37,561 nucleotides of DNA from Komagataeibacter intermedius TF2 (GTDB taxonomy: Bacteria > Pseudomonadota > Alphaproteobacteria > Acetobacterales > Acetobacteraceae), in contig NZ_BANF01000065.1 of NCBI RefSeq assembly GCF_000964425.1, forward strand, positions 1-37,561, written 5' to 3'. Each line of letters opens with the position of its first letter. The first letter of the stretch is position 1. Positions 35,906 to 37,561 of this stretch are shown piece by piece. The notes under the pieces are model-generated. The model was not told the origin of the DNA. It was given only the letters and a program-made list of their open reading frames with translations, and ran no database searches. Made by a program: the position numbers and the translations under genes.

Positions 35906-36355
35906 TCACCCGCGTGAGCGCGGCTTCGCCTTCCTGCGCCCGACAACCGACAGGCGGGTCGTCACCAGGTCATATCCCATCTGCCGCACGATTCCATCGA
36001 GCAGGGCATCGAGTTCGGCGTTTTCGAATTCGATGACCTTGCCGGTATCGGCATCGATCAGGTGATAATGGTCGCCATGGTCGCCATCCGCCACTTCGTA
36101 CCGTGCGCGGCCCCCGCCGAAGTCGCGGCGCTGCAGGATGCCGTTTTCTTCGAACAGACGCACGGTGCGGTACACCGTCGCGATTGAAATGCGCGGATCG
36201 ACCTCTACCGCGCGGCGGTACAGTTCCTCCACATCCGGGTGGTCATCACTGTCAGACAGAACGAAGGCAATCGTCCGACGTTGGCCTGTCAGCTTCAGGC
36301 CGCGCTGACGGCACAGATCCGCCAGGGGAGAATCGGGGGAATTCGGCTCTTTCAT
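35906..36355 (-). CDS. fur: Ferric uptake regulator (Fur family)
   Basis: 149 residues from the ATG at 36355. The N-terminal winged helix has LKLTGQRRTIAFVL and the recognition region ISIATVYRTVRLFEENGI. The C-terminal dimer/metal domain has DHGDHYHLIDADTGKVIEFEN. The Cys pairs of E. coli Fur are absent and the segment after the His-rich loop reads IDADTGKVIEF, as in alphaproteobacterial Fur/Mur rather than Zur. A GTG at 36415 would add 20 residues; neither start has a strong ribosome-binding site, and the ATG gives the usual length. It probably controls the haem operon and this iron locus. A Mur-like (manganese) role cannot be excluded from sequence. Confidence 0.88.
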   Translation of the reverse strand: MKEPNSPDSPLADLCRQRGLKLTGQRRTIAFVLSDSDDHPDVEELYRRAVEVDPRISIATVYRTVRLFEENGILQRRDFGGGRARYEVADGDHGDHYHLIDADTGKVIEFENAELDALLDGIVRQMGYDLVTTRLSVVGRRKAKPRSRG

Positions 36356-36434
36356 CGTTCTGCAACGTAATCCAGACAGACCACTGCGGTCCAGTAGGGA
36401 TAAGACGGCACGCACGTCGATTTTAATTGCAAAT

Positions 36435-36453
36435 GATAATCTTTCTCATTATC
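36435..36453. promoter_or_regulatory. Fur box between fur and the divergent gene
   Basis: GATAATCTTTCTCATTATC matches 15 of 19 positions of the Fur-box consensus and has outer dyad arms TGATAAT/ATTATCA (36434-36454). It lies 79 bases upstream of the fur ATG and about 30 bases upstream of the divergent gene, so it could serve fur autoregulation and iron control of the neighbour. It shares the CATTATC arm with the box at the haem operon. Confidence 0.7.
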
Positions 36454-36484
36454 AGACTCTCACCGACACATTAGGGAGCGGGCT

Positions 36485-37144
36485 TTGCCAAGGCCCGAGC
36501 GGATGATGACCGACACGACAGTTTTCATGAATGATCTTTCGTGCAGCGAACGCCTGCTGGTCTGGTGCGTGCGCCGCCTCAGTGGTGGCGGCGAGGGCGC
36601 AGGCTCCATGCCCGGCCTTGCGCTGCCGTGCTTCCGGGCCGATTTCGCCGCCGTGGCCGATGCCTTCCGCATGGCGCTGGGACGGCTGCGCACCTACCAG
36701 CATGCCCCGGTGGATGTCGCGATCTGCAGCGCCACGCACCTGACGGGCACGGAAAACCGCTTCCTTCTTGCCGCTACAGCAGCGCAGGAAGGGCGCGAGG
36801 CGGAGGTACGCCGCACGCTGCGTCCCGTTTTCACGCACCATCATGTCCTGTCCCCCTTCGCCGCCGCCATCACGCAGCTTGGCGCCTGCATGGCGGGTGC
36901 CGGCTACTGGCTGCCACGCCGGGGCAGCGGGAGTGGCAGCCCGCCCGTGCAGCGCCTGCGCTGGACATCGCAGGCCGAAACCGAATGGAACAGCCCGCCA
37001 TCCGCCACCGCCATTCCCGGCACGCCGCAACCCGTGGGCGCGGGCAGCCTCGCCACCATGCGCTGGCATGATGCGGATATGGGAAGCGCCCATGTCATGT
37101 GGCCCAGGGCCGTCGCCGCGGCCGTGCAGACAGGTGGACTATAG
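36485..37144 (+). CDS. Hypothetical protein next to fur and bacterioferritin
   Basis: 213-219 residues depending on the start. A TTG at 36485 has AGGGAG 6 bases upstream; the first ATG is at 36503 with a weaker AAGG. The N-terminal part (SERLLVWCVRRLSGG) looks helical and the middle is a helical, Ala/Arg-rich region (FRADFAAVADAFRMALGRL). A Cys/His-containing stretch (CSATHLTGTENRFLLAA) precedes a hydrophobic ITQLGACMAGAGYWL. The last ~90 residues are Gly/Pro/Ser-rich and probably disordered. I do not recognise the family. The Fur box directly upstream and the neighbouring fur and bacterioferritin genes suggest an iron-linked role, by context only. Confidence 0.65.
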   Translation: MPRPERMMTDTTVFMNDLSCSERLLVWCVRRLSGGGEGAGSMPGLALPCFRADFAAVADAFRMALGRLRTYQHAPVDVAICSATHLTGTENRFLLAATAAQEGREAEVRRTLRPVFTHHHVLSPFAAAITQLGACMAGAGYWLPRRGSGSGSPPVQRLRWTSQAETEWNSPPSATAIPGTPQPVGAGSLATMRWHDADMGSAHVMWPRAVAAAVQTGGL

Positions 37145-37375
37145 GAAATATATGCAAGGGGAGGGGCGCGACCCGAGCGGTCGCGCATCGCCGCATGATG
37201 ACAGGATAACCCGCCATGCCATCAACCCGGCTGTCCATGCGCCACGCCTGCGCGTTCATGGAAAACGCGTTCCTTGAACTGCTCGACATCCTTGCGTGGC
37301 AGGAAGGGGCGGCGCCACCGCCAGCCGCCCGCGCCCATGGGGCGACGGGAAGCTGTGGCGCCCACCGGGGCGGGA

Positions 37376-37561
37376 TCAGTCCTGATCGGGGGCAGGGGCC
37401 GAATTCAGCTTGATGTACTGCTGGATGCCCACCTGACGGATCAGGTCGAACTGGCGATCGAGGAAGTCCTCATGTTCTTCCTCGTTGACCAGGATCTTGA
37501 GCAGAAGATCGCGGGAGACGAAGTCGCGCACGCTTTCGCAGTAGGCGATGCCTTCGCGCAG
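37376..37561 (-). CDS. bfr: Bacterioferritin, C-terminal part (5' end outside window)
   Basis: Reading the minus strand from the window edge gives 61 codons and a TGA at 37376-37378. The segment has the last two helices of a ferritin-like four-helix bundle: SRDLLLKILVNEEEHEDFLD includes the E-x-x-H of the ferroxidase centre, and RQFDLIRQVGIQQYIKLNSA is the typical bacterioferritin C-terminal helix and tail. It stores iron as a ferric mineral in a haem-containing 24-mer. The haem-ligand Met lies outside the window. A 7-bp GC stem (37307-37330) downstream may end the transcript, but no T-tract follows. Confidence 0.88.
   Translation of the reverse strand: MREGIAYCESVRDFVSRDLLLKILVNEEEHEDFLDRQFDLIRQVGIQQYIKLNSAPAPDQD

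Noticed and set aside
1-37561. CRISPR array or rRNA genes
   Set aside because: No regularly spaced direct repeats and no conserved rRNA segments were seen.

Overview
The window is GC-rich chromosomal DNA of an alphaproteobacterium. Gene content and protein style (hmu haem-uptake operon, gatCAB, single-chain dihydroxyacetone kinase, phosphoglucomutase, His/Gly-rich accessory proteins) fit an acetic acid bacterium, probably Komagataeibacter or a close relative. That placement is inferred from protein character; no rRNA or other marker is present.

Left to right: (a) 1-1261, the end of a Gly/His/Asn-rich protein with a terminator, then a ~900-bp AT-richer stretch with no convincing gene. (b) 1262-7463, a haem locus: a divergent haem oxygenase, then a tightly overlapped operon of TonB receptor, periplasmic haem-binding protein, permease, ATPase and an IsdG/HmuQ-type haem-degrading monooxygenase, with a near-consensus Fur box just before the receptor. 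(c) 7546-8369, an alpha/beta hydrolase pseudogene with two frameshifts. (d) 8476-19976, a minus-strand operon of response regulator, histidine kinase, membrane fusion protein, two RND pumps and an outer-membrane lipoprotein, laid out like BaeSR-MdtABC plus an outer-membrane factor. (e) About 19977-23600, an accessory segment: very AT-rich DNA, a decayed IS5-type transposase fragment, a Gly/Met-rich lipoprotein, an AlpA-type regulator and a P4-type integrase ending at tRNA-Ser(GCT). (f) 23792-27565, gatB-gatA-gatC and divergent ruvX. (g) 27731-30419, an atypical MIP channel followed by dihydroxyacetone kinase, a probable glycerol/DHA utilisation pair. (h) 30487-33394, a PhnA/YjdM zinc-ribbon protein, two very small membrane-associated proteins, an exported class II cyclic-nucleotide phosphodiesterase and a YaiI-family protein. 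(i) 33567-35234, phosphoglucomutase. (j) 35526-37561, a small membrane protein, fur, a Fur box between fur and an unrecognised gene, and the C-terminal end of bacterioferritin.

Iron is the recurring theme. Haem capture, transport and breakdown sit at one end; the regulator and the iron store sit at the other. Fur-box-like dyads are visible at both. The most unusual items are two unrelated haem-degrading enzymes at one haem locus, a haem receptor without the usual His between its FRAP and NPNL boxes, an MdtC-like pump with a Ser/Thr-rich insertion, a MIP channel with NPS/NFA motifs and a His-rich N-terminus, two tiny proteins with strong ribosome-binding sites, and a remnant-like island at tRNA-Ser.
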